Of a stretch of DNA of 64,000 nt, positions 15,396 to 24,520 are shown in pieces. Every line of letters begins with the position of its first letter. Within the stretch, counting starts at the first letter, position 1. Made by a program: the position numbers and the translations under genes. This stretch comes from Chryseobacterium carnipullorum (GTDB lineage Bacteria; Bacteroidota; Bacteroidia; Flavobacteriales; Weeksellaceae), in contig NZ_FRCD01000001.1 of assembly GCF_900142785.1 (NCBI RefSeq), forward strand, positions 310,001 to 374,000, in the 5' to 3' direction. Under the pieces are notes generated by a model that saw nothing but the letters and a program-made list of their open reading frames with translations, did no database searches and was not told the origin of the DNA.

Positions 15396-16613
15396 ATGAA
15401 ATTCAACCCCATTTACGTACCGGCACTCAGTATTTTTGTTCTTTTGTCTTCGTGCAGTAAGAACAATGCCAATGCTCAGCAGACAGGAAAAGATGGCAGT
15501 GTAGAAACCGAAAAGCCCAATACAGACTATCAACCTGCTTTTAAAGGTCAGACAAGAATTAAAGCTGTTAAAACAGCCACTGCCTATAAGGTGGAAGTTC
15601 TGAATAAAGACCTTGGAAGACCCTGGGGGATGATTAATCTTCCGGACGGCAAATTTCTTATTACCGATAAAAAAGGTCATATGAACGTAGTTTCTCAGGA
15701 TGGCCAACAGGTTTCTAAAATTGAAGGATTTCCAAAAGTAGACTCTAAAGGACAGGGAGGAATGCTGGATGTAGCGCTTGATCCGGATTTTAAAACCAAT
15801 AATATCATTTATTTCAGTTTTTCAGAACCTTTTGGAAAGGGAAATCTGACTTCCGTTGCGAAGGGTAAACTTTCTGCAGATCTTAAAAATATTTCAGAAG
15901 TAAAAGTTATTTTCCGTGCAGAGCCTTCTTATGACGGTGACAAGCATTACGGAAGCAGGCTGGCATTTGATAAAGATGGATATTTGTTTGTGAGTACCGG
16001 AGAAAGATCAGATAAAGAAACCCGGGTGTATGCTCAGAAAACGGATAATTATTTGGGTAAAATTTTAAAAATAACCAAAGACGGTAAACCCGCTCCGGGA
16101 AATCCATTCATTGGAAAACAGGGATATAAACCTGAAATATATGCCTATGGGGTAAGAAATCCACAGGGAATGGCAATAGATCCAAATGGAACACTCTGGG
16201 ATGTTGAAATGGGACCAAGAGGTGGAGATGAAATAAATCTTATACAACCTGGAAAAAATTACGGCTGGGGAGATGTGACTTATGGAATTGAGTACATGGG
16301 ATCAAAAGTAGGAAACGGAATTACCCAAAAAGAAGGTACGGAGCAACCGGTTTATTATTGGGATCCTGTGATCTCTCCAAGCGGAGTCACTTTTTATACC
16401 GGAAATATCGAAGAATGGAAAGGAAACCTTATCATCGGATGTTTGAGTGGAGAGCATATTAACAGAATGGTGATAAAAGATAATAAAGTAGTGGGCGAAG
16501 AACGTCTGCTTGCTGATCAGAAAGAACGCTTCAGGGATGTTCTGGATGGGATGGACGGTCATCTGTATGCAGTCACCGACAGCGGAAAACTTTATAAGAT
16601 TTCTAAAAAATAA
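15396..16613 (+). CDS. PQQ-dependent sugar dehydrogenase-type lipoprotein (GSDH family)
   Basis: 405 residues. A signal peptide ends in the lipobox LLSSCS (Cys near residue 21), so the protein is a lipoprotein. The remainder is a six-bladed propeller of the soluble glucose/sorbosone dehydrogenase family: LGRPWGMINLPDGKFLITDK, GGMLDVALDPDF, HYGSRLAFDKDGYLFVSTGER, YAYGVRNPQGMAIDP and GGDEINLIQPGKNYGWG. Family members oxidise aldose sugars using PQQ and Ca; the exact sugar is not predictable. No PQQ biosynthesis genes are nearby. Convergent with the TonB receptor gene. Confidence 0.88.
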   Translation: MKFNPIYVPALSIFVLLSSCSKNNANAQQTGKDGSVETEKPNTDYQPAFKGQTRIKAVKTATAYKVEVLNKDLGRPWGMINLPDGKFLITDKKGHMNVVSQDGQQVSKIEGFPKVDSKGQGGMLDVALDPDFKTNNIIYFSFSEPFGKGNLTSVAKGKLSADLKNISEVKVIFRAEPSYDGDKHYGSRLAFDKDGYLFVSTGERSDKETRVYAQKTDNYLGKILKITKDGKPAPGNPFIGKQGYKPEIYAYGVRNPQGMAIDPNGTLWDVEMGPRGGDEINLIQPGKNYGWGDVTYGIEYMGSKVGNGITQKEGTEQPVYYWDPVISPSGVTFYTGNIEEWKGNLIIGCLSGEHINRMVIKDNKVVGEERLLADQKERFRDVLDGMDGHLYAVTDSGKLYKISKK

Positions 16614-16617
16614 TAAA

Positions 16618-16664
16618 AAGAGGCTGTGATTAGAATAAATTCATTTCTGTTACAGCCTCTTTTG
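16618..16664. terminator. Bidirectional terminator
   Basis: AAAGAGGCTGT and ACAGCCTCTTT pair over an AT-rich loop of about 24 bases, between convergent GSDH and TonB-receptor genes. Confidence 0.7.
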
Positions 16665-16670
16665 TGTATT

Positions 16671-19106
16671 CTAAAACTTAAAATTAAGTCTTGCGAAAGC
16701 CTGTCTTCCTGCAAAACCCATCTGTACAGGATCGAAGATTCCTCCGGATTCTGTATTGCCGTCTACAGCGGCGGTCTGAAGAGTAGGGTAGCGGTTGAAT
16801 AAGTTTTTGCTTCCGATCGTAAGATTAAAATTTTTCGAGAACTCATACCCGAAAGAAATGTCAGTGGTTACTTTTGCGCCATAAAGCTGATAATCATCTG
16901 CACCGTTGTAACCTATCAGTTTCACTTTGTCAAATCGTACCAGCTGAACATTGGCATTAAACTTACTGATCTTATAATTTAAATTCAGATTAATCTTTGT
17001 TTTAGGAGCAGAAGCCAGGATAAATGCTCTTTCTCTCGGGCTTAAATAAGTATCTTCTTTTCCTTGTAGTTTTTCTGAAGTATTGACCTTGGTGATCTCC
17101 ATTTCATTGTAATTTCCGGCCAGAGTTGCAGAAAGTTTTCCATAACCAATATTTTCAGTGTAATTTAAAATAATGTCAACACCCTTTGTTCTGGTGTCTA
17201 TCGCATTCGTGAAAAACTGAGCCTGGTCAATACGATTATCAATTAAAATCTGCCCAATAGCATCATCATCCTGTGAGAAATTACCGGTTAGTACAATTCT
17301 GTCTTTTACTTTGATATAATATCCGTCAATTGTTGCGGTGAATTTTCCGGTATTAAAAGTGAATCCGGCACTACCGTTTAACGAGGTCTCCTGTTTTAAT
17401 TGTGGAATTCCAACAGTTTTTGCAAGATCACTATCATTGGAGGCAAGCTGAATGGTCACCAGATTTCCTCCCTGGAAATTGGTAAACTGAAGGCTGTAAT
17501 ATTTTTGAGCCAGAGAAGGCGCTCGGAATCCTGTAGAAACCGATCCTCTGAACGCAAATTGAGGCGTAAAGGCATATCGTGTAGCGAATTTACCATTCAA
17601 AGTACTTCCGAAATCATTGTAGTTTTCAAACCTTCCCGCTGCACTGATCATCCATTTTTTGGTAATATCCAGTTCAGTGTCTATATAAGCCGCAAAATTA
17701 TTTCTGTTTTTATTAGCCTCCTGTGAATAGCCGGGAAAGCCTTGCGAGCCGCCAGGTCGTACATCTCCGGAAAGAGGATTGGTAACCAGTAGGTTTCCGG
17801 GCGTGTTGGAAGTAACAATGTTTCCATTGATATCATACATTGCATACGATGCTTCTTCCCCTTTAATGATTTCAAACTGTTCATACCTGAATTCAGATCC
17901 GAAAGCAACATTTAATCCTTCCAGTACCTTAAACTGTTGGGAAGCGTTAAAGCCTGTTGTATTCTGTAAAAGAGAGTGTCCGCCGGCATTAAAGCTTGTG
18001 GGTGATCTTTTTCCTAGCGTAGCATTGATCGTTTTGTCTATCTGATAAGTAAACCTGTTGCTCCCGAATGCATTATAAAAATCGACATCCCAGTTTGCAA
18101 CTTTAAACTTGAGTCCATTGTCAAAAGTGAAATCTGTAATCGTGGTATTCTCTATAGGATTAAACCCATTGGGATAGACTTCAGGAATATTTCCATCCGC
18201 ATCGGCGGATCTTGTCCACGCATAAGCATTCGTTTTACGGTAGGAAAATCCTTGACGAGAATAAAAGTTCAGTCCATCAGATAAAGGCACTTCTACATTT
18301 CCAAAAAAGTACATATTCTGGGATTTTGCATCTCCAAACTTTTCCCTTGGAGACGAATAACCCTTTTCCGGATTGGCATTTCTAATGGTACGATCTTTAT
18401 TGATAAATTCAACAGTAAAGTTACCGAAACCTCCTTTGTTGCCTATTTTAGTCCCCAGATTTCCGTTGAAGTTAAAGGTGGTTCCATCTATTTTGTGATC
18501 TGACACTACATCTTTGTCTCCGGGGCTTTTGAAAAGATTCATACCGTAAAAAGCATTGCCTTCAAAACCATGGTTACGGTCATTAAGAATAACGTTAATG
18601 ACCCCAGCGATCGCATCAGAGCCATATTGTGCAGAAGCTCCGTCACGAAGGACTTCAATCCTTTTGATCGCTCCGATGGGAATGGTATTCATATCTGATC
18701 CCGTATTTCCTCTTCCTTTGGTTCCGAAAAGGTTGATCAGTGATGACTGATGGTATCTTTTTCCGTTCAACAAAAGAAGCGTCTGGTCTGGCCCGAGACC
18801 ACGGAGGGTTGCCGGATCTACAGAGTCCGCCCCATCTGATCCTGACTGTTTATTAGAATTAAAAGAGGGGGCCGCAAACTGTAAAAGCTGATTGACCTCT
18901 ATCTGCCCGGTGGACTGACTGACCTGTTTGATATCAATAACATCTACAGGGACAGGCGTATTGGTCACCGTTCTTTTTTTATTCCGGCTTCCGGTGATCG
19001 ATACTTCCTCTATTTTTGATTCCTTGGAAATGGTATCATTGGTATTTTGTGAATAAAACATCGTTACAGTCCCTAAAAAAAGAACGCTGGTGTATATTAT
19101 TTTCAT
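16671..19106 (-). CDS. TonB-dependent outer-membrane receptor
   Basis: 811 residues. Signal peptide (first ~19 residues, ending MFYSQ), then a TonB-box-like region (IEEVSITGSR), the plug domain with SVDPATLRGLGPDQTLLLLNG, IPIGAIKRIEVLRDGASAQYG and GVINVILN, and a 22-stranded barrel ending in an aromatic residue (ARLNFKF). It imports an unknown ligand with TonB energy. There is no SusD partner, no N-terminal carboxypeptidase-like domain and no anti-sigma gene nearby, so it is more like a siderophore/vitamin-type receptor than a glycan SusC. Confidence 0.93.
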   Translation of the reverse strand: MKIIYTSVLFLGTVTMFYSQNTNDTISKESKIEEVSITGSRNKKRTVTNTPVPVDVIDIKQVSQSTGQIEVNQLLQFAAPSFNSNKQSGSDGADSVDPATLRGLGPDQTLLLLNGKRYHQSSLINLFGTKGRGNTGSDMNTIPIGAIKRIEVLRDGASAQYGSDAIAGVINVILNDRNHGFEGNAFYGMNLFKSPGDKDVVSDHKIDGTTFNFNGNLGTKIGNKGGFGNFTVEFINKDRTIRNANPEKGYSSPREKFGDAKSQNMYFFGNVEVPLSDGLNFYSRQGFSYRKTNAYAWTRSADADGNIPEVYPNGFNPIENTTITDFTFDNGLKFKVANWDVDFYNAFGSNRFTYQIDKTINATLGKRSPTSFNAGGHSLLQNTTGFNASQQFKVLEGLNVAFGSEFRYEQFEIIKGEEASYAMYDINGNIVTSNTPGNLLVTNPLSGDVRPGGSQGFPGYSQEANKNRNNFAAYIDTELDITKKWMISAAGRFENYNDFGSTLNGKFATRYAFTPQFAFRGSVSTGFRAPSLAQKYYSLQFTNFQGGNLVTIQLASNDSDLAKTVGIPQLKQETSLNGSAGFTFNTGKFTATIDGYYIKVKDRIVLTGNFSQDDDAIGQILIDNRIDQAQFFTNAIDTRTKGVDIILNYTENIGYGKLSATLAGNYNEMEITKVNTSEKLQGKEDTYLSPRERAFILASAPKTKINLNLNYKISKFNANVQLVRFDKVKLIGYNGADDYQLYGAKVTTDISFGYEFSKNFNLTIGSKNLFNRYPTLQTAAVDGNTESGGIFDPVQMGFAGRQAFARLNFKF

Positions 19107-19268
19107 ATTTCATATTGGATTTCGTGATTGTTTCAAAAATATTGAATTTTATCTTCAAATCAATGTGAAATATCGCTATTGTGTATGAATTTTTTAAATA
19201 GAGGGTGTTTTTCGTTAATTTCAGTAAAATATTAAGTATATAATTATAATTTATGAATTTTTTTAACC

Positions 19269-20426
19269 TTAAAAACTTTTGATGATCCGGTTAAGGCCTT
19301 CCTCCAGAATTTCCCTTGAAGTGGAGAAGCAAATTCTGATATGGCCCTCAGCTCCTTTTCCAAACCATCGTTCAGAACCCGGAACAACTGCTACTTTCCC
19401 ATGCTGAAGTACGTGCCGGGTAAATTCATCACTGGTAAGATTGTTTTTGATCTTTGGAAATAATACGAAGGTAGCTTCAGGTAAGTTCGGAGTTAAAATC
19501 TCTGATCCGCTCAGAATATCATAAGCAAAGTTCCTGTTATTCTGTAAGTGGCTTAGAAATTCTCTATACCATGGTTTTGCGCGCTCCAAGGCAACACTGG
19601 CAGCAATTTGTGAAAGCGTAGAAACCCCTTCTATCGTAGAATTGAAATTTGATTTTTCTACAAAGTCATCAAATATATCCTGATCATTACACAAAACAGC
19701 TCCAATCCGGAGTCCTGCGATTCCAAATGATTTTGAAAAACCATAAACCGTGAAGCTTTTTTTCCTTGCCTCCTCTGAAACAGATGAATAGGTATGGAAG
19801 TCTTTATGGTCATAGATGATGTCACTCCATATTTCATCACTCATCACCCAAAGGTCATGAGCAGAAGCAATTTCAGAGACTTTTTTCAGAACTTCTTTGG
19901 AGTATACTTTTCCAAGTGGATTATGAGGATTGCATATACTGATGAGTTTGGTTTTCGGATTGATCAGTTCTGTCATTTTTTCAAAATCAATATCTCCGGT
20001 TGTGTGATTTACAGGGCATAATTTGACAGTTCCTCCGGCAGCTTCTACAGATCTTTTGAACAGAAAATCTACGGGATCTAAAATAATGGCCTCGTCTCCA
20101 GGCTTTAAAACATAGGATGCAATCAGGAACATTCCCTGCGCAGCGCTGTTCACAGCAAGAACGTTGTCAGGTGTAAAACGGCCATGTTTATCAGTATTAA
20201 AATGTTCTGCAACATTTTTTTTAAACTCAGGAAGCCCTGAAAAAGGCCCATAGCTTAAATAGCCGTCTTTGATGTATTCTATGATTCCCTGCTCTATTTC
20301 CTGGGCGGTTCTAAAATCCGGATCTGCAGCTGTCAGAGGAATAATTCCCTCTTCTATGGTTGCCCATCTGCCGTTGTAGGCTTTTCTCTTTAAGGCTTCA
20401 AAATTGATATCGTTATTACTGAACAT
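19269..20426 (-). CDS. MalY/PatB-type PLP-dependent lyase (putative cystathionine beta-lyase)
   Basis: 385 residues, aminotransferase fold type I. The PLP lysine is in TVYGFSKSFGIAGLRIG, and MSDEIWSDIIYD and ICNPHNPLGKVYS are typical of the MalY/PatB subgroup, which cleave C-S bonds of cystathionine or cysteine conjugates. The start is five bases after the stop of the flavin monooxygenase gene, so the two form an operon. Substrate is not certain from sequence. Confidence 0.88.
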   Translation of the reverse strand: MFSNNDINFEALKRKAYNGRWATIEEGIIPLTAADPDFRTAQEIEQGIIEYIKDGYLSYGPFSGLPEFKKNVAEHFNTDKHGRFTPDNVLAVNSAAQGMFLIASYVLKPGDEAIILDPVDFLFKRSVEAAGGTVKLCPVNHTTGDIDFEKMTELINPKTKLISICNPHNPLGKVYSKEVLKKVSEIASAHDLWVMSDEIWSDIIYDHKDFHTYSSVSEEARKKSFTVYGFSKSFGIAGLRIGAVLCNDQDIFDDFVEKSNFNSTIEGVSTLSQIAASVALERAKPWYREFLSHLQNNRNFAYDILSGSEILTPNLPEATFVLFPKIKNNLTSDEFTRHVLQHGKVAVVPGSERWFGKGAEGHIRICFSTSREILEEGLNRIIKSF

Positions 20427-20431
20427 TGGCT

Positions 20432-21511
20432 TTATTTATAGGATATGGGTAAAATATTTTCGGTCAGTTGGTGAAGAGGTTTCAGAAACTCATTCAGCAG
20501 GGTTCTTCCGTTTCTGATATGAATTTCTATTTCCGGTTTCCTTTCTGCTTCATATTTTCTGAAGGCATTGACCCTGTTTTTTTCTGTTATCAGACATTGA
20601 GTCAGAGTAAAAGAATCCTTTAGTGCTGAGGTTACGCCCTGGCTGGTGAAGGGGATGAGCGGATGGGCAGCATCACCTATGAAAACAATATTATCGTTGA
20701 AAAAAGGGTTGAGTTTCTCCAGTTCATAGACCCGCCACAAATGGACATTTTCATAATTTGATCCTTTTACGATAGAAGATACCATAGGATCCCAATCGTT
20801 AAAAATTTCAAACATATAGCTTTTCAGGTTTTCAACGGTAGATGCTTCACTGATTTTGTATTTTTCATGATCAAACTGAGCGTACCATAAGACGGTGTCT
20901 TCGGAAAGCTTCAGGATCCCGAAAGTAAGTCCGCCATCTTCGTGATGGTATTTCATGAAGTTGTCTTCTAAGCACGCAGCGATCTCCTTACATTTGATGA
21001 TGTTCACAATTTCATATTCCTGCACCGTTCTCATGACCTCGTCCTGGAAGGTTTCTCTTCTGATACGGCTTTTAGAACCATCAGAAACAATGGCAAGATC
21101 AGAATCTAAATACGTTCCGTCATGCTTTTTTAATTTCCCTTTCTGAAGGGTACAGGGGATGACCGTTTCTTCATATGTGATCTTTTCAGCAGGAATATTT
21201 CGGGCCAGAATATCAATAAGCGAGCTTCTGGAAATGACAAAGACATCATGGAGTTCTTTTTCTGCAAGTATCTTTCCCTGATGTGAATACCTGATGTATT
21301 TCTTTAAAAAATTACCCTGTTTATAAAGCAAGGACTGATCAACGATCTGTGACAGATATTCTATCCCTTCTTTCGGAAGCAGAAAGCCGTGACCTGTAAG
21401 ATCATCTTTTTTCCTTCTTTCATAAATGTGGTAATCTAATTGATGTTTTTCTAAGTAACTCGCTATGCTTAAGCCGGAGATGCCGGCGCCCACGACAGCA
21501 ATTTTGTTCAT
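20432..21511 (-). CDS. FAD-dependent monooxygenase, class A flavoprotein type
   Basis: 359 residues. The FAD-binding GxGxxG is G8, G10, G13 (VVGAGISGLS), followed by the ribose-binding acid in YHIYERR; the second FAD motif FIGDAAHPLIPFTSQGVTSA is near residue 275. These define p-hydroxybenzoate-hydroxylase-like monooxygenases, which hydroxylate aromatic or polyketide-like compounds. Substrate unknown. It lies upstream of the MalY-type lyase and downstream, across a terminator, of tryptophanase. Confidence 0.88.
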   Translation of the reverse strand: MNKIAVVGAGISGLSIASYLEKHQLDYHIYERRKKDDLTGHGFLLPKEGIEYLSQIVDQSLLYKQGNFLKKYIRYSHQGKILAEKELHDVFVISRSSLIDILARNIPAEKITYEETVIPCTLQKGKLKKHDGTYLDSDLAIVSDGSKSRIRRETFQDEVMRTVQEYEIVNIIKCKEIAACLEDNFMKYHHEDGGLTFGILKLSEDTVLWYAQFDHEKYKISEASTVENLKSYMFEIFNDWDPMVSSIVKGSNYENVHLWRVYELEKLNPFFNDNIVFIGDAAHPLIPFTSQGVTSALKDSFTLTQCLITEKNRVNAFRKYEAERKPEIEIHIRNGRTLLNEFLKPLHQLTENILPISYK

Positions 21512-21723
21512 TTCGGAATGATGGATTTTTTCAGTTAGTGTTTACGTTTACGTCCTGTAAACTGTTTTTTTTGATAAGTGCAAATGTAAATTAAAAACGA
21601 TCATCATTTGAATAAAGTAAATGATTTTAATTTAGAATAATTTATACATAACATAAAAAATACATGAGTTGATATATTTTGATCAGAAGTTTCGCGTGTT
21701 TTTTTTTGCTGAAATGTAACTAA

Positions 21724-21749
21724 AAAACCGGGAGCTGAATCCCGGTTTT
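21724..21749 (-). terminator. Terminator after tryptophanase
   Basis: AAAACCGGGA-GCTGAA-TCCCGGTTTT, a perfect 10-bp stem; on the minus strand it follows the tryptophanase stop by four bases. Confidence 0.85.
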
Positions 21750-21753
21750 ATTG

Positions 21754-23130
21754 TTAAGCTTCTTCAAGCTGTACTGTAAAGTGTCTTAGTAAATCTGGTT
21801 CCCAAGTGATTTTATATCCTTTGGAAATCTCTTCACGTCTTTCATATACGTTTTTGATTCCTGCAGCGATGTAGTCCATGTGGTTGTTGGTATACGTTCT
21901 TCTAGGAATTGCAAGACGTACCAATTCCAGTTTTGGATAACGGTTTTCTCTGGTTTCAGGGTCTCTGTCGGCTAATAGTGTACCGATCTCTACGGTTCTG
22001 ATTCCTGCTTCCTTGTAAATCTCAAGTCCTAAAGTCTGCGCAGGATATTCTGCACGGGATACGTTGGGAAGAAAATTTAGGGAATCAATAAAAACAGCAT
22101 GTCCTCCGATGGGTTTCTGAACAGGAATTCCGTATTCAATCAGTTTGTTTCCAAGATATTCCACCTGAGAAATTCTGCTTTCAAGGTAAGCGAATTCTGT
22201 TGCTTCATCCAGACCAACGGCCAAAGCAGCCATATCTCTTCCGGCCATTCCTCCGTAGGTAATGAAACCTTCATAAATGATTGTAAAGTTGGATGCTTTT
22301 CTAAAGATTTCTTCACTGTTTAACGCAATGAATCCTCCAATATTAACAAGACCGTCTTTCTTGGAACTCATCGTCATTCCGTCTCCGTATGAGAAGATTT
22401 CCTTACAGATTTCTTTGATGCTTCTGTTTTCCTGGCCTTTTTCTCTTTTTTTAATGAAATAAGCATTTTCTGCGAATCGCGCTGAGTCAAAGAAGACAGG
22501 AATCCCATATCGGTTGGAAAGTTCTCTTACTGCTTTCATGTTCTCCAGAGAAACAGGCTGTCCTCCCGAAGAGTTACAAGTGATCGTAATCAAACAGAAA
22601 GGGATGTTTTCTTTAGGATGGCTTTTGTAAATCTCTTCCAGCTTTTCCAGGTTGATGTTTCCTTTAAACGGATGCAGATCATTAATGTCAAAAGCTTCAT
22701 CGATGGTACAGTCTACTGCATGTGCCTTTCTGAACTCGATGTGACCTTTAGTCGTGTCAAAATGAGAGTTTCCAGGAACAACATTGCCTTCTTTTACCAG
22801 AACTGAGAAAAGAACGTTTTCAGCAGCTCTTCCCTGGTGAGTTGGTAGTAAATATTTAAAACCGGTGATTTTTTCAACGGCATTCTGAAGCTGTTCAAAA
22901 GATCGTGACCCGGCATAGCTTTCATCTCCGGTCATCAATGCGCCCCATTGTCTGTCGGACATCGCTCCTGTCCCGGAATCGGTAAGAAGATCGATGAAAA
23001 CCTGGGATGACTTTAGGTTAAAAAGATTATAATTGGCATCTTTAAGCCATTGCTCTCTTTCTTCTCTGGTAGACTGGCGGATTTCCTCCACCATTTTGAT
23101 ACGGAATGGTTCCGCGTACGGTAATTTCAT
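21754..23130 (-). CDS. tnaA: Tryptophanase
   Basis: 458 residues, beta-eliminating lyase family. It cleaves L-tryptophan to indole, pyruvate and ammonia using PLP; the Schiff-base lysine is the second Lys of SSKKD (K258). Tryptophanase and tyrosine phenol-lyase are close relatives. Here D125 (HFDTT), I382 (VEIG) and H450 (LRHF) match E. coli tryptophanase, whereas tyrosine phenol-lyase has Thr, Arg and Phe at those places. No tryptophan permease and no tnaC-like leader are recognisable. Followed by a strong terminator. Confidence 0.92.
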   Translation of the reverse strand: MKLPYAEPFRIKMVEEIRQSTREEREQWLKDANYNLFNLKSSQVFIDLLTDSGTGAMSDRQWGALMTGDESYAGSRSFEQLQNAVEKITGFKYLLPTHQGRAAENVLFSVLVKEGNVVPGNSHFDTTKGHIEFRKAHAVDCTIDEAFDINDLHPFKGNINLEKLEEIYKSHPKENIPFCLITITCNSSGGQPVSLENMKAVRELSNRYGIPVFFDSARFAENAYFIKKREKGQENRSIKEICKEIFSYGDGMTMSSKKDGLVNIGGFIALNSEEIFRKASNFTIIYEGFITYGGMAGRDMAALAVGLDEATEFAYLESRISQVEYLGNKLIEYGIPVQKPIGGHAVFIDSLNFLPNVSRAEYPAQTLGLEIYKEAGIRTVEIGTLLADRDPETRENRYPKLELVRLAIPRRTYTNNHMDYIAAGIKNVYERREEISKGYKITWEPDLLRHFTVQLEEA

Positions 23131-23223
23131 GCGTTAAAATATTTTTTAGATTGTTTGTAAAGAAAATTTGTTTGAAAAAAATTTCAAATTCATCAATGTA
23201 TATTTAAAAGGGAGCAGAAGAGA

Positions 23224-23841
23224 TTACTCCGGAGCTTTAAATATATTGTCGTCAGAATGGAACCCGGCTACACCGCCGCTTACGGCAAACTTCATGGCAG
23301 AAGCCGCAGTCATTCCCACAACAGGTTTGATGTTTTTTTCTTCAGTAACAATTACCCATCCTGAAATAGCGTAGGAGTGGGGCAGATATACCGCAACGTA
23401 ATTGTGCTTGTCAACGTCCGACATTTCTTTTTGGGTCAGAAAGCCGATTCTCCAGATTTCAGGATTTTCGTTGGTTTTTACCCAGACCGGATCGTTGAAT
23501 TTCTTTTTGTCTCCTACAAATGAAGACATGACGTCTTTTGTAGGCGTATAGATGTGTTTCACCCCGGGAGTTTTCTCCAGCAGGCTATCCATGGTGTCAA
23601 AAAAGAACCGTCCGACTACGAATTTATTTCCAAGATAGCCCAGGATTGCAGTCATCAGTATGGTTGAAATGAAAACCAGACCCGGGACTTCCCTTGCGAC
23701 AGATGGAATAAGGTTGTCAATAGCACTGACAATATACCATATCACAAAGATGGTCAGCCCGATCGGGCCAATAATAACCAGTCCCTGAAAGAAATTTTTC
23801 AGAAAAAAATTAGCAATATTTTCGAAAGTCGGTTTTTTCAA
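23224..23841 (-). CDS. DUF502 family membrane protein
   Basis: 205 residues. Two N-terminal helices (about 15-40 and 52-72) flank VIWYIVSAIDNLIP, and the soluble part carries IPLLEKTPGV-like text (DSLLEKTPGVKHIYTPTKDV), the DUF502 signature. Function unknown; members are inner-membrane proteins. The 3' end is separated from tnaA by about 90 bases. Confidence 0.85.
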   Translation of the reverse strand: MKKPTFENIANFFLKNFFQGLVIIGPIGLTIFVIWYIVSAIDNLIPSVAREVPGLVFISTILMTAILGYLGNKFVVGRFFFDTMDSLLEKTPGVKHIYTPTKDVMSSFVGDKKKFNDPVWVKTNENPEIWRIGFLTQKEMSDVDKHNYVAVYLPHSYAISGWVIVTEEKNIKPVVGMTAASAMKFAVSGGVAGFHSDDNIFKAPE

Positions 23842-23865
23842 CGTGGATTTTTTACTTTTTTTATT

Positions 23866-24444
23866 TTAACCGTGAATGGTTTCTTTGTTTCCGTAAGATT
23901 TGATGATACTGGCTTCGTATTCCAGCCATTCTTCCCAGCGTTGGTTTACCTTTTCGAGATCACCCAGCTGTCTTGCAAAACCAATGAAAGTCGTGTAATG
24001 ATTGGCTTCTGAGATCATTAATTCTTTATAAAAAGCTTTAAGCTCTTCATCTTTGATGTTTTCTGTAAGAACTTTAAATCTTTCACAGCTTCTTGCTTCA
24101 ATCATGGCAGCGAAAAGTAATTTATCAACAATTAAATCTTCTCTTCGTCCCTGAACAACAAATTTAGCCAGTTCATTGACGTAATCATCTTTTCTCGCCT
24201 TTCCGAAAACATATCCTCTTTTCTTGATAATTTCGTGAACCTGGCTGAAATGGTCGAGCTCTTCCTGCGCAATGGCAATAAGTTCCGTTACAATTTCCGG
24301 GTATTCTGGGAGCATATTGATTAAACTGATGGCATTGGTTGTGGCTTTCTGCTCGCACCACGCATGATCCGTTAAAATTTCTCCTATGTTTCCTTCTGCA
24401 ATATTTGCCCACCTTGGATCGGTAGGAAGTTTCAACTTAAACAT
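23866..24444 (-). CDS. miaE: tRNA-(ms2io6A)-hydroxylase
   Basis: 192 residues. The di-iron ligands of the MiaE ferritin-like bundle are visible as QEELDHFSQVHE, IEARSCERFK and SEANHYTTF. MiaE hydroxylates the isopentenyl side chain of ms2i6A at tRNA position 37; the enzyme making its substrate, MiaB, is encoded in the same window (48872-50308). Same strand as DUF502, 24 bases apart, so possibly co-transcribed. Confidence 0.92.
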   Translation of the reverse strand: MFKLKLPTDPRWANIAEGNIGEILTDHAWCEQKATTNAISLINMLPEYPEIVTELIAIAQEELDHFSQVHEIIKKRGYVFGKARKDDYVNELAKFVVQGRREDLIVDKLLFAAMIEARSCERFKVLTENIKDEELKAFYKELMISEANHYTTFIGFARQLGDLEKVNQRWEEWLEYEASIIKSYGNKETIHG

Positions 24445-24520
24445 GTTTTGAATTTTTTGTAAAATTAAAATAAATTGCGATACTAAAGTTTTTTTTTATT
24501 TCAAATAGAGAGCTAAAGTG

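Noticed and set aside
21754..23130. Tyrosine phenol-lyase as identity of the lyase
   Set aside because: Three discriminating positions (D125, I382, H450) match tryptophanase and not tyrosine phenol-lyase.
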